From: Klebsormidium nitens
Lineage: Eukaryota > Streptophyta > Klebsormidiophyceae > Klebsormidiales > Klebsormidiaceae
Assembly: GCA_000708835.1 (NCBI GenBank)
Contig: DF237376.1
Location: forward strand, 1-64,000
Length of the DNA stretch: 64,000 nt
Direction of reading: 5' to 3'
Part shown: in pieces, positions 23,657 through 36,300 of the stretch
Numbering within the stretch: the stretch's first letter is position 1
How the letters are laid out: each line of letters begins with the position of its first letter
Made by a program: the position numbers and the translations under genes
Notes under the pieces: generated by a model
Database searches by the model: none
Told to the model about the DNA's origin: nothing
The model's input: only the letters and a program-made list of their open reading frames with translations

Positions 23657-24155
23657 TTATTTTATAGTCCCGTAGGAGCCATGGGTGGCTCATGAGACAA
23701 GGTCTGAACATGCTCAGAACATGGGTTGCGAGAAGCATTTTCTGGCGACCCTGGAGGGCTTACGTCAAAGTGACCGCGGCAGAGTGACTGAGGAAGTGGG
23801 AAGTTATGACAATGTAGCAACTGTTGTTGCTGCTTGCAGAAGCTGTGCGCATTTCATGAGCAGCCTGTACTGCTTCTTCCCCTGGATTACCTTCTTGAGC
23901 AGCTGCTTGAGGTGGTTCTCCAATTGATGCTAGCGCAGGCAGCGGGGGCATGGCAGGAACTAGCGTTTGTTGCTCATTGTCCGATTCCTCTTCCTTCAAG
24001 CTGCACAATGCCAGCCATGGGTCTTACTCAAACTGTTGCATGCAGAGCAGCTTCTCTGGGACTGCATTGACCCCACCCAAGCTGCATGCGCAGAGAAACC
24101 TGCCGCCGCCGATGGTCTCCCCCTCATGCAGCTCTAATCTTTCACCTAAACCTCC

Positions 24156-24164
24156 AAAACCCTG
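24156..24164 (+). promoter_or_regulatory. telo-box-like AAAACCCTG upstream of transporter ATG
   Basis: AAAACCCTG matches the plant telo-box core AAACCCT and sits 103 bp before the presumed start codon. The same nine bases occur 134 and 139 bp before the starts of two orphan genes (47117 and 55554). Telo-boxes are known promoter elements of plant housekeeping genes. Function here is inferred from position only. Confidence 0.4.
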
Positions 24165-24258
24165 TACAAAACCTCTGACGCATCATCCTAGTCAGCACTC
24201 CACCCGCCCCGCCTCCTTCCAGGCCAAGGGGGTGAGGAAGAAACCCCACACCAAGACA

Positions 24259-27200
24259 ATGGCCAAGACTAACCGCGACGTAGAGATCCCCACTGCACCC
24301 GTCAGCACGGACCCGGGGAGCAAATACAGGGCCCCTGAGGAGGGCCCTGAAGAAACTAGAGAAGGGGGGAGCTTCACTATGGAGGAGGCGATTGACGCCC
24401 TTGGGTTCGGGCGCTTTCAGGCCCTGTTGCTGGGGTATACGGGGATGGCGTGGGTGGCAGAGGCTATGGAGATGATGCTGCTCAGCTTTGTGGGGCCTGC
24501 TGTGCGCACGGAGTGGGGCTTACAGGGGTGGCAGGTGAAGCTTGTGCTCTTATGTTTCGTTTTGTCAGCTTATATGCTACTGCTCGAATCAGAGCTATCT
24601 GAGAAGCACGGTGTGATGAGCACCAGCTAAGAAGCACGGTGCGATGGGGCTAAGACAATTAGGTCAGGGCATGGGCGCTCTTCCTTCTTTCGCACTTTAC
24701 TTAGGAGCCTAACTTGGGCTATGTGTCATGCTTCTCTCACACAATGTTGAGCTGCCTATCGAGTTTGCAACAGACTTATGAAAGAGCTGAGTGTGAAAGT
24801 TACCCTGCTCCAGGAGGCTGATGCCCCTTCCTTATAACAAGGGGGACATTGGTCTCAAAGAGCCTGATTATAGTCTCAGGAGTCCAATCTTGATAGATCT
24901 AACAACCTTCCCATCACAAGGCATGTGTAAAGTCGAAATTGCAAAACTTGAGGCAGAAAAAGGTTGCCTGCTTACAATGGAGCAAGACAACAGCTGGAGT
25001 GTTCAGGCTTGCACTACTTGCCATGTCTTTCCATTGAGGCCTGTCATAAGTCACTAGAAAACTGGTCAAATCACAGCAAAGGCTCAACTGAAGGCTTGCA
25101 GACCAGGGCGTGTTTGTAATAATCATCTGTAGCAGGATTGGCACAGCTGTACAGAATTTCGAAGGTCTCTGACATCAAGAATGTGGCAAAATCACAGATT
25201 ATTTGTGATTCGTTGAGTAGGTCCAATCTTGTTGCCTTCTCAGGACGAAAGTTCTGATTCCTCTTATTCCAAGAAGCTGCAGAAGGGTCTTCGAATGAAG
25301 TTCTACACTTAGCAACAACGTTCTTAGTGTTATGCCTCCCTTCGTCTTGTGCCTGTATGTCTTTTGTGTCGTATTCAGTCAACTTATGCGAGATGCTTGT
25401 GTTTACAGTCCAGTCTCTGTTGACGGCTCCTCATGTTACTGCGTCTCGTTGTGTTCTCTCGAATTGCTGACTTCGCCTTCCTTCTCTACCGGAAAACGTC
25501 CCAATCTCCTCCTCCGTTTTTGGTACCCTTTGAAAAGGCCTCTTCTAACCATTCAAACGTGTCTTCTACCGTCTAAACGCCACTTCCATTGTCCTAACGC
25601 ATCTTCTATCAGCTGATTGCCTGCTCGACCATCCATAGGCCTGTCTGAGATCATGGCCTTATCTCAGGCAACATCTTCCTTTCATTCATATGCCATTGAC
25701 TCGTAAGTCTCTCCAAACCCGTTCCTAAGCGTTCGATTTTTGGAACTTCGTCGGGAGGGCACTATCTCAAGCCCCCAGTTCAGCACTGTGGCAACCGGCA
25801 TCTATCGAGTTTACGTCTCGAGGTGCTACTCTTTTGTACAATGCTTGGCTCCATCCAGCGTCCTTTCCCTTCTAGTAACCCACCTTACAATCCGTGCTTC
25901 CAGTCGGTCGTCTGACCTCTCGTCCACCCCTTCGCACTCCCTTCTTTTACAAGTCGGCCTCTTCAAGCTTCGTGTTTGTTGGCACGAGGCTTGCCTTCTT
26001 CCGAACGACAAGAGTGTGTCCCCCTGTTGTCTCGACCCGTCGCCTTTGGAACCGCGTCCTAGTCCACCTACCAACCGCAAATGCGTTTCTGCTTCAGGAC
26101 GGTGCCATCATCTTCAAAGTAGTCACATATACTGTAATCAGCTCTTACCTGGTCTCGACTCCCACCCCTGTCTTCCAACCCGTGTCCTATGTTTCCGCAA
26201 ACCGGTCGGACTCTTTCTTTGCAATCTCGAGCGGAGTATTGCTGATATAACAGGCTTTTAGTTCGTCGTCCTACTCGAATGTTGAATCGTCAACTAACCG
26301 CAAAACTCTTTTTGTTTCAGAAGCGCGATGCTTCCCGCGTGGTGTTGATGGGTTCCTTGTTAGCGACTTTCACTACGTCCCCTACAGCCGTCTTCAATCC
26401 GTATCCTAACCATCTTCGAACCGTTCGAATATCCATTTCGCCGCAGGAAGGCGCCATCTCGAGCTTCATGGTCAGTGGCAATCCCATCGGTTTCTTCCAG
26501 CTTTTTCTTGACCCGTTTGATGATTTCTTTCACAAGAGGGCGCCAATTCCAGCGTAGTCTTCATAAGGATGAGGATTGCCTTCTACTCGTCTTCTCGCTC
26601 GTCATTTCTGACCCGTCTACTAACCGTAACATCTTCTACCCTTCAGGAGGGCGCCATCTCCAGCGCAGTGTTCATCGGCATGAAGATCGCCTTTTACTTC
26701 GTCTCTCGCTCGCCTTCTCTGACCCGTCTACTAACCAGAAAATCTTCCTTTTCAGGAGGGCGCCATTTCCAGCGTAGTGTTCATCGGTATGATGATCGGC
26801 GCCTACTCGTGGGGCGTCTTCTCCGACCAGCGCGGCCGCCGCTTCGGCTTCTTCGCGACAGCTGTCCTCACGTTATTCGCCGGGCTTGCCAGCGCGGTGT
26901 CGCCAAACTACGGCGTCCTCCTGGCGACGCGCTTCCTGGTGCGTCTGGCTCTCCTCATGACGTCGGATTAAATGATCAAGACGTCAGGTTGTAGTAAGAA
27001 TCTTCTAGAACAGCGAAGTCGACTGAACGCACAAGCATCAAGTCTTAATCTTAGAACGGCCGTTGAGTTTGAGGTCTGACGGCAAGGCGCTCACAAACAA
27101 GCTTAAGATAGTCGTAACTCAGATACAGACCCAAAGTGTGTCAATTGTGGCTCCTCTAAGTCCGTTCCAAGTCTCTCGATGGTTGTACAGCTGTTTGCAT

Positions 27201-30200
27201 CAAGCTGGTCAATTCCTTTTCGAGTTTTGCTCGATACTTTGATACTTCCAGTAACCGACCTTAGGGTCTTGGCTTCGCCATTTTCGGCGACCATCTGATT
27301 GAAGTGCGCGTTCTCATCCAGTTCTGCGTTTCGATGGTGGCAGGTTTGGAGTTTGTTGTTCACGAAGATTCTCAACCTGCTCCTTATGCACTAGTATAAT
27401 CCTGGCGCTCCTGATCCGCAGGTTGGAGTCGGGCTGGGCGGCGGCCCCACGGTTTTCAGTCTCTTTACGGAGTTCTTGCCCACAAGTGAGCGACTTGCAG
27501 CTAACCGATCCCGTCTTTGTGGTTCTCGAAGCTCACCTATCGTATCTCGACTGGCGTACGTACTCGATTAAGATCTCTCTCTGGCGAGATGTGTGCGACA
27601 TGTTCGTTTGACCGAACATCTGGAGATTGCTATTGTATCGCTCTCCATACCTTCCGAAACGACATGTACGTTTGACCGAAACTCGTTTGTTGTCCAGTCC
27701 GAATGTCTAGCCTGCTTCCGGCTCTTCTTCAGCCTGGAGACCAAATTCGTTTGCTTCTGCTCCTGAGCCGGTGAAAGCTGCAAATGCGGGGGGATAGTCA
27801 ACCGTCACCATCCACCTTCGTCTCTTTACCGATCAGACGGTCATCAATTATCCGCAGTACGTCAGATTTGCCCCGATCTTTCGAGTCTAGAAACCATTTC
27901 AAGGACAGAGGAAAGGCTAGGCTCCCAGATTCATACCCTCGAAACGCGTGGAGTCTCAAAAAACGACTTTTGCCTTGGAAATCATACTCATTCAGTGGTA
28001 TTCACCATTTCAGGCGACCGCGGCTTCTGGCTGGTGGGCATCAACATGTTCTGGACGCTCGGCTCGGTCGCCGAGGCCAGCCTGGCGTGGGCGGTGCTCC
28101 CGTCGCTGGGCTGGCGCTGGCTCCTGGCGCTCTCCGCAGTGCCGCTCGGGGTGCTGCTCCTGGCGTACCCGCTGCTGCCGGAGAGCCCCCGGTTCCTGCT
28201 CGGGGTGAAGGGAGACGGCAAGGAAGCGCGCAAAGTGCTAGAAGTGCGTGAGCGAGGCCGAGCGTGTCAGTTTCTGGCACTCTTATGCTTTGGCCGGACT
28301 TGAAGTCAATGGTGTCGAACCCTTGGCGACGTGATTTGAATTGGTGACGGCATTTTTGGCGCTTGGATGGAGAGCAGCCGGGCCGGAGGCTACTGCCGTA
28401 CTCTGGCGCGGGTTCTGTTGCATTCTACGCCAAAGACCTTGAGTTGTTGTCGCCCCTCGAATGGAATTCGATGTGTCTTCCAATTCCCCTAGAAGTCAAG
28501 TCTGCCGCTCCTCGAACGGACGTTGATCTCTCGAGTCCAAAGCAGGCAAGTTAGTCGTCTCTCGAGAGGACGTTGAACTCTCCGTCTATCCCTGAGCACG
28601 CAAGTTTGTGCATGTAAAGAAATGCTCTCTCGCCCGTTATAACTCGAGTACATCTGTCCGCAGAGGGTGGCTAAAAGCAACGGCCGGTCGCTGCCCCCCG
28701 GCGAGCTGGTTCTCCGGGGGCCGGAGGAGAAGCCGCTGCGTAGAGATGACGAGGAGGCCGGACATCAGCTGACAGCGGCAGCGGACGTCCAAACGTACGT
28801 AGCGGCGTCCATAATGGGCTTTTACTGTCCGCAACTTGAAGAGGGCTTTAGGCCGCCGGTTTGACGCGATGCAAGCGCACGGTTTGGAGGCCATTGACCA
28901 GATTGCTGTCCGGTTTTTTGATTGCCATAACGGCGTTTCATTGCACTCTGCGGCTGACGTCATAAGCTCAGGCCCGCTCCTAGCACGAAGTCGGACTCAG
29001 GGTTGGAGATGGTCCTGGAAGCCCGGCGCTTTGTGCAGATCACGGATATTAGGAATGAGAGGCTGTAGCAGTCAGAATTCCTGAGAACCTGGTCTGTTGG
29101 TCCAGTTCGTAACACATCAGACCTGCGTAGGAGTTTCGGTGCGACCTTCAGGCGGGTGAAGGTTTCCGGGGGTCTAGTTTTCTGGGCCGCCGCTCCCCTG
29201 GACCAACCTGCTATTTCTGTAAATGAGACCGTACGGCCAGTAGTACGCGGCTCATCACTTGGTCTGTCTTGTCCCAGAATAGAGCCGAGTCAATAATCCT
29301 CACGTCTGCTCTGTTGATCCCCGAAGCTGATTCCTCACACCTCAAGCAGACCATTGTGCTCGAGTCGCGCCGCTTGGAAACTCGGCATCGTTCCCGCAGG
29401 TCGCGTCACACAGACGGGGGGGTCCATTCCGCAGGCAATTGGGGCCCCCTGGAGAGCTTGCGGGCAGTGGTGGCCCCTCTCTTCTCGCCCTCGCTCCGCA
29501 GCACCACGCTGGTCCTGTGGTCCGTGTTCTTCGCAAACGCCTTCACCTACTACGGCCTCGTCCTGCTGACGTCACAGGTGCGCGCGGCTGCTGGCGTCAC
29601 TGGCAGACGAGGCCGCATGCCGCTGATTGGATGTTGATGTGGCATGGTGATGAGGCAAGTGGGCCATGCAGGCCAATCAATCGCCGGGCGTGCGTAGGGT
29701 GACCACTTTAGCTTCTTCCTATCTTTTCTCCTTGAATGTTGGAAGTTGACAACTCTTGGCGGCAGGTCCACCAGGGGCAATTGACTGACTGGCCGTCGAG
29801 AAGCAGTCCCCAGCGTTTCTGGACACCGGACCACGATGCTTCAAAACTAAACCCGTCTTTTTGACAAGCACTTTCAAAGCGTCGCACCCCTCGTGGCCGC
29901 ACCAGTCAACAATCCGACAAAAACCTCAGTGTCCTGGAAGTTTCGACCCTTTTTTGGAGGTTGATAAACCGTCTTTCGCAGCTGGCGGCTGGGGGCGAGT
30001 GCGGGGGCGGCGCCGCGGCCGCGGCCGCGGCCGGGGCCGACGGGTCCGACAAAGTATACCGGGAAGTGTTCGTGACCAGCCTGGCGGAGTTTCCGGGCCT
30101 GCTCGTGGCTGCGTTCGCTCTAGATAAGATCGGGAGGTGGGTTAGCGACTGGGTTTGCTCACCCTGCAGGCCTTCCGGTTTGAATCCCTTCCTGCCAAGT

Positions 30201-31729
30201 CGTGACAGTGGTCATTCTGGTTGACTTCGGAAGTTGCCTCCATTCAGGACCCGGAGAGGTCCGATGCTGTACGTTCGGTCCTTGTCGCCTGTGCTTGACT
30301 TCGACTGGAAGGCGGGTTAAGGCGGGGTTCAGCTCCGCTTTTGGCTGTTTGGTTGTCTCCATAGCCACGTTGCATCCTCGGCTTTTGGTCTTTCTTTTGC
30401 CTTTCCTGAGGCTCTTCTGCTCAGTAGAGAACCTTCGCATCACGTCAGCAAGAAACAAAATGCGTACGTGCGACGGGCAGCAAACCCCGCCAGAGGGTTA
30501 GAAGTTAGCTTGAGATTGTCACTCCTCGCTGCAACATCCTATCTCCTCAATCCCGCTTACACGACTGTACTCCATGGCCACGTGGGAGACGCCCGACTCC
30601 TATTGACGATCAAATCCAATCTGCTCTCGCTCAATCTCTCACGCCATCCTTGCTCCGCCCCGTGCAGGAAGCTCTCGATGCAGAGCCTGTTCACACTGAC
30701 CGGCCTCTTCCTGCTGCCCCTGGTGTTCAAGCACTCCGACGCGGGCATCACCGCGGTGCTGCTCTTCGGAGCCCGGGCGTCCATCATGGGCGCATTCACA
30801 TCGCTCTTCATTTACGCCCCCGAGTTCTACCCGACCAGCGTGCGGTAAGGAAGCGCACTCGTCAGAACCCCACTTTCCAAGTAGACATGTAGGATCTGTC
30901 GTGTCCAAAACCTCAGATTCTCGTTGTAGCGAGGACTCGAAGCCTGTTCTTCGTCTTGTTTGCAACGTGCTTCCTCCAGTTTATGATTGTCTGACCAGCA
31001 CCTGCTGTCCGTTTGTGCCCCGATTGCAAACCAACCAGCCTAGTTTGGCACAAGGAGACCCCTGTTAGACAAGCTTTTATCGCTCTTGCGCCAGAATCTG
31101 GGTCACGGCGCATTTTGCGGAGGCAGTGCAAAGCTCATGATCCAGCGCTCTTCGAAAGTGGGGGGCCGTAGAGAGCTGCCGTTCAGACGTGCGGGACACT
31201 TGCTTCGAGAGGGTTGCATTAGGGTCGAATAATACGACTGGCCAACCTGGACAATTGGCTTTTGACATTTCTGAGAGTCTTGGGTCTCTGGCTAGATTCA
31301 TAAAAGCGTTGGCCCATGTGAGACGACTGCCCCTTACGAAGGGGTTTGATGTCAAAACGGACTAGTGGCATTGAAGTCTTGACGGAGATTGTCATCGGAC
31401 ACAATCTTATTGCTTTTTGAAGAAGTGCCAGCAATAAGTGTGGCGTGTTGTGGGCTTTGGTCACCGAGGCAACTTGAATCAGGGCGCCCTCTTAAAAGCT
31501 TCCGCTCGCTGCTTGCAGGTCCACCGGGCTGGGGCTCGCTAGTTCCTTCAGCCGTCTAGGGGGAATGTTTTGCCCATTGGTCGCGGTCGATCTCGTAGCC
31601 AACTGTCACATTGATCTCGCCGTGTCGTTATTCTCCGTGGTGCCGCTTGGAGCTGCCTTTGCGGTATCACGCTTGACCGTAGAAACGACTGGCCGCGCAT
31701 TGTCAGACGAAGTGCACGTTGATTCTTAG
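24259..31729 (+). CDS. OCT7: OCT7/NiaP-type MFS transporter (organic cation or nicotinate)
   Basis: Twelve-helix major facilitator related to synaptic-vesicle SV2 proteins and plant OCT7 (NiaP), which in other organisms move nicotinate-like compounds or organic cations. Nine exons join in phase: 24259-24534, 26756-26938, 27422-27485, 28014-28243, 28664-28794, 29400-29577, 29982-30136, 30668-30844 and 31519-31729; 534 residues. Family marks: DALGFGRFQ then GMAWVAEAMEMMLLSFVGPAV (first helix, ending near residue 75), the MFS loop-2 motif GVFSDQRGRRFGF, VGVGLGGGP, the LPESPRFLL loop after helix 6, and IYAPEFYPTSVR then LGLASSFSRLGG in the C-half. A central loop carries an (Ala/Gly)-rich insertion in exon 7. 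The ATG at 24259 is chosen for distance to helix 1. Intron 1 holds a ladder of copies of exon 2's head. Confidence 0.93.
25754..26755 (+). repeat. ladder of about seven decayed copies of transporter exon-2 head
   Basis: The exon-2 start (code for EGAISSVVFIGM) and the preceding tract (ACCCGTCTACTAACC then a T-rich run and CAG) are repeated through the 3' half of intron 1. Copies begin near 25754, 25950, 26098, 26321, 26447, 26533 and 26646, before the intact exon at 26756. Those nearest the exon are almost identical to it. The far ones (for example near 25950 and 26321) are visible only by alignment. Spacings are 86 to about 220 bp. Several rungs keep an AG acceptor and a CTAAC branch-point-like site. 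Confidence 0.85.
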
Positions 31730-33352
31730 CAGGCTCTTTACTTTTTTGCGTATCATGGATGCAATGTCAAGAAACGGAAGCCATAAATCAAAACAATTTT
31801 GCGGTTGCGGGAATACGTATGGCTCACCGTCATGGCAGAAACGGTTCTTGAAAGAACAGTAGCCAGGCAACACGACACATGTTGGCGGTTGCTTCTGAAT
31901 CAATCGAGTCCTTGAAGCCTAGATCACCCTCGTACCCTGAATCACAGTAGCACGGAGGTGCTAAAGTACGAAGTACTACAGCGTGAGATGAGCATCCTCA
32001 GTGCTCATACTATATGCTCAGCTCATCCGCCTAGTTCACACTGTGTACCTATTCTCCATTTCCTCACAAAGACGAGCAAAACACCGGCGCTTGGTCTTCT
32101 GCACATACTGCGCAAAGCAGCAAATGCATGCTTGCAAGTAGTTGCAGGGCCAGGACGCAGCGGGTTGAGTTGGCTGCCATTCACGTAAATTGCCAGGCCT
32201 GGCTATATCTGATATCTAGCTAGGTAGTCGCCATTCCTACATTCCGGTTGCCAGCCTGTGCCGGTGCTACAGCTGACTCCGTGCATGACGTCAGAGCTCA
32301 GGGCAATGATTGAATATCATATCATCATCTCAGAATATGAGTGGCGTTTGTGGGTTAACCAAGTTAGTGCAGCTAACTAAGGATCACACGGAGCAACAAT
32401 GGTTCGGTTTGAGGCGTTGGATGGACGTTGTGCGGCCATCGGATCGATGCATTCCAGGTCCAGGTCCATCGGACGTTCAACGACACCTACGGTGTAGCAG
32501 CAGACCGTCCCCGACTCGGTGGCAACAAAGGTAACCGCCGAGTTGGTTGGCGAGGAAGAACTCAGGATGATGTTTTCCGAGGTAATCGAGCTCTTTGCGA
32601 CCAAGCTGCCGATTTAAGTTAGAGAGGGAATCTTAAAAGTTAGTCTGATTTTCGACTTGACTAACTTAGGTAGTCGTCTAACTTTTAGACTTTCCTCTCT
32701 ATTAAAAACCGGCAGGATGCTTGGAAAGAGCTGTATTATATGAAGGCGTACATTTCGGTCCTCGGATCCTTGCCATCCCAGCAAGATTCCAACACGTGTA
32801 AATTACCCCTCTTAGAGTGGGGCAGTAAGTACCGCCCGTGTTCGTACGGTACGGCTGGGTACACCAAATCTACTGAATCTCGAATGACCCTCTCTACGTA
32901 CCTCCTGAAACCCTGAACCAAGTACACTGTTCGTACCTGGTTTAAATTTATACTGGGCAATGGGTGGTTGAGATTGGGGAACTCACCCGTGCACGTACAC
33001 TAACAGTTGTCTGGTACGTACCGTAACTGAGAAGCCAGATTCGTGGTTGGAAGCCAATCTCGAGGCTTGAGCGCGCGTTGGATCCACTTTTACAGCCTAT
33101 TCCTAGGCTCAGACTCAGAGTCAGAGCTAGGACTGGGAGCACGAGGAGATGGTTTTCAAGGGAGCGCGGCAGATACCAAAGAGCATGCTCTTTTGAGCTC
33201 ATAGCCAATTGTCACTGGGCGAAGGTCGTCAAGACAGGATATGCATAGCTTTCTGCCTGAAGGAAGCGCGTCGTTTTTCTTGGTAGGACGCAGGGGCAAT
33301 GCCAGCTTGACCCTGAGCGTACGGTTTGAGCTGTAATTAGGGTCTCGCAAAA
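31730..33352. other. intergenic, upstream of histidine kinase
   Basis: No gene assigned. A weakly coding-looking stretch at about 32377-32620 is open on both strands but has no recognisable product. A nested inverted repeat lies at 32621-32700. A near-palindrome of about 30 bp (CCTAGGCTCAGACTC and its approximate complement) lies at about 33098-33127. Confidence 0.4.
32621..32700. repeat. inverted repeat / hairpin with nested second stem
   Basis: The arms at 32621-32643 and 32678-32700 are reverse complements at 19 of 23 positions (outer part AGAGAGG, inner part AAAAGTTAG). Inside, AAGTTAGTC and GACTAACTT form a second, competing stem. It could be the remains of a small foldback element or a transcript hairpin. 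No target duplication was seen. Confidence 0.6.
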
Positions 33353-36300
33353 ATGATCGCCCCTTCTGGCGCTATCTTGGTTGAGCTGGGGACACGAGGC
33401 TCAGCCAGGCAGCAGCCAGATGGAAGCAACGGTTTGAGGAACAACTGCATGCGGACTGCTGATGAGGCAGCATTTGTGTTGGATCTTGATGTTGACGCAT
33501 CACGTAGGACGTTTGACGGCTCTCCGGAGCCTGAGAGGGGGCAAAACCGGGTCAGGAAACCAACTTTTCTATCGGCGTCCTTGGCCCTCAAGCTCACAGT
33601 GTTTGTGGGCATGCTCGTAACCGTGGCGAGCGGAGTTATGGCGCTGGTTTTCTGGTAAGTTCTGTGAGGTTGCACCTCACTTTGGATTAAGGGCGCCTGG
33701 TTCTGCTAGAACTTTTGGCAGTTGACCAGGGCTGGTTTCCTCTTGTCTAGCAGCTGATCAGGCTACTCAGAGCCTTCCTAAATGCTGGTTAATCCCTCTG
33801 GTTGATAAAACAGTCCCTGTGTGAGGCTCTGCTCTTCTTGTGGCCAAGTTATGAGTAAGTCAGTCGGTAAACAGGTACTATTTCCCACCCGTCTTGAGAA
33901 GGACGTGAACTGGTTGTTGCTCAATTTCCTGGCACTCAAGCCAGGAACTACTCTTGTCCAGGCTGAGATCTGCACAGTGATTTATTGGTGTAGTGTTTGT
34001 GCATCGTCCTGCCGCACTCAATCCAAGTCAAGCTCCTCTCCGTGGGAAAAAGACGTTCACATTTGGGAGTTGACAATTCTCAGGTTTTTCGCAATCTTTC
34101 AAATCAAACCATAATATTACATTCTCAGAGTCGGGTTGTGTGGAGGTAACCCCGAAGCTGCACATCTCAGAAGCATGAGATCATCATCCGCTTGAACGAA
34201 AAAACCATGCTGCCAAATGAAATGGCTTACATCCTAGGCTTTTCCATTACGTTCTTTTTGAGAACTTCAAAAAAAATCTTTCTGTCAATTCCTTCTTGAT
34301 CCCTCATATTTGGTCACCTGTTGATCCAACCCGTCATCCCCAGTTCGGCTGCTTAGCTGGCACTGGAGATGTTTTCGCCCGGTTTTCTGTGTCAATTCGT
34401 TCTCTTGCTGCGCTTATTTGGTAGTGTTTTCACTGCTTTTGGCCCCTTGAGGCCATGGTGGCGCGTGTAGAACGCCCGTCCAGCTTGCAAGGTGCATGCA
34501 TAGGTTTGACATAGGCGACTGCTCTTATGGTAAAAAGTTTAGCAAAGTTTGTTTGGAAAAGTCTGTAGTCTTTCGTGGATGGTTGTGCTTCTTCCTCTCC
34601 TGCTTCTGAAATGCCCTCCAATGAATCGCTTCATGGATCTTCTGAGAGGGGAAGGTATTGGAAGGGTGGTCGCAAAGATTCTCAGACACGGCGTCTTCTG
34701 TCGCTAACCAGCTTAGTTCACAGCTTCAATGTCTTATGACACCTCGTCTCCAAAGCGCGATAGAATGCTGGCTAGCCGTCGGCGCTGTGAGAGTAAGGCC
34801 AGTTTCCAAATGTTATAATGGCATTGTCGCCTCTCTCTTGGCCTTGAGCAAAACCAGAGCCCAAAATTATTCTACAATGTCCAGTGGGCCTGCGCATACG
34901 TTGGAAACTGGGACATGGTGACATTTTCCTCTGGCGCAAAGGATGTGCTCATAACTTTTCCTTCCTAAGAGTGGGCACTCCCCCTGGAATGCTCACATTG
35001 CCAAATTAGTTCCCCCCCCCCCTTTTTGTTTTTTCTTCTTTTTTTTGGCTTTTTTCCCCCTTCTCTCTTTTTTCTGGTTGGTTTTTATTAGCGACTGCTC
35101 TGGACGATTCTTGCATTGGACTGTCTTCCTTTCCCCGCCGCCTTTAAGGAGAGGACTGTCCAATCTTGATTTTCTCCTTTGAGGAGACCAAGTGAGATAC
35201 TGCCTCTTTCTTAGATAGACATCAGTCAACTCCTGCTCCCTTCTCTGCACTTTGTCGGCTCTCGGCCACCTTTTCGGTGGAACTCCTCTCCCAGAATTGG
35301 TGCAATCACAATGAACAGAGAGTGCCTGATTGTCGTTTGTGTAGTGCGTGATGGCTGGGGCTTCAGAAAAAATGTGGAGCTTTGCTTTAAGGAAGGAACT
35401 TTTCTTTAAGCGAGATTGTGGACCTTAAAGAGGGCGTCGGGGGACCGGTCCCCCCTGACGTCAGCAGCGTACGGTGCATTTCATTCGTTTGGCAACTCTG
35501 CCCGTGTGACGCCGAATTGGAGAACCGGTGTGAGCCCGACCTGCGCGGCGTGCGGCAAAAGGAGAAAAGTTGCTCCGGCCGAGGTTCGATCGCTCGATTT
35601 CTCTGCGAAAGTTGAGCGCACTTGCCAGTTGTGTTAGAAGTTTTCGTGCGCCCAAGTTGGATTGAAGATTCAACGGGCGGGCCGGTATATGAAGTCTGAC
35701 GCCCTCTTTAGGAGTGTCTGCAGCGGAACCCTCTTCATCCGTTGGACATGCTTTCACAAGCTTCGGGTCTCCATTTAGCCGTATGTGACCTTCATGTTTC
35801 TGTGTGACTGGTGTCGCACCAAATTCAAAGCGAGTGGACTCATTCTGGTAGCCATTGCATTGTGTCCTGAATCAACGTACCACTCTTCCAACCTTTATCT
35901 GCGGTTGTTATGCCTACATGGAAACATAGATTTCTTGGTGAATTGTCTTGGAGCCTTGTTTTGCAACTGAGCGTCAGAGGCCTCGTAACTGAGCTTCAGA
36001 GGCCATGTAACCCCTCCTCAAATAAGAGTTGTTTAGAAGTCAAGCTAGCTGATGTTCCTCAAAGCTCCTAGACTGTAAACCTCATGGTACCAAGCCCTCA
36101 CTTCCCCTTGGGATCTCCGCCTGACTGTCAAATGCACCGTTATCCCTCAACTCTCCCCTCCCTCAAATAAAGGTTGTCTAGAAGTCAGGCTAGCTATATC
36201 TCAAAGCTCCTTCAGTGAAACTTTACTGTACCAAAATTTCACCCCCCCCTGGTATCTACATCGAAATCGTCAAATGCAGGAAACCAAATCCACACCCTCC

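Larger units (their letters stand above)
23186..24258. other. shared divergent promoter region, PFD4 and OCT7-like genes
   Basis: About 1.07 kb between two divergent start codons. It includes a CAAT microsatellite and an AAAACCCTG telo-box-like motif at 24156-24164, 103 bp before the transporter ATG. The frame in front of the transporter ATG is open back past 24111, where another in-frame ATG lies. No separate gene was seen. Confidence 0.5.

Noticed and set aside
32377-32622. Small gene upstream of the kinase on either strand
   Set aside because: Both strands are open and GC-rich, but neither has a recognisable product, start context or splice partners.
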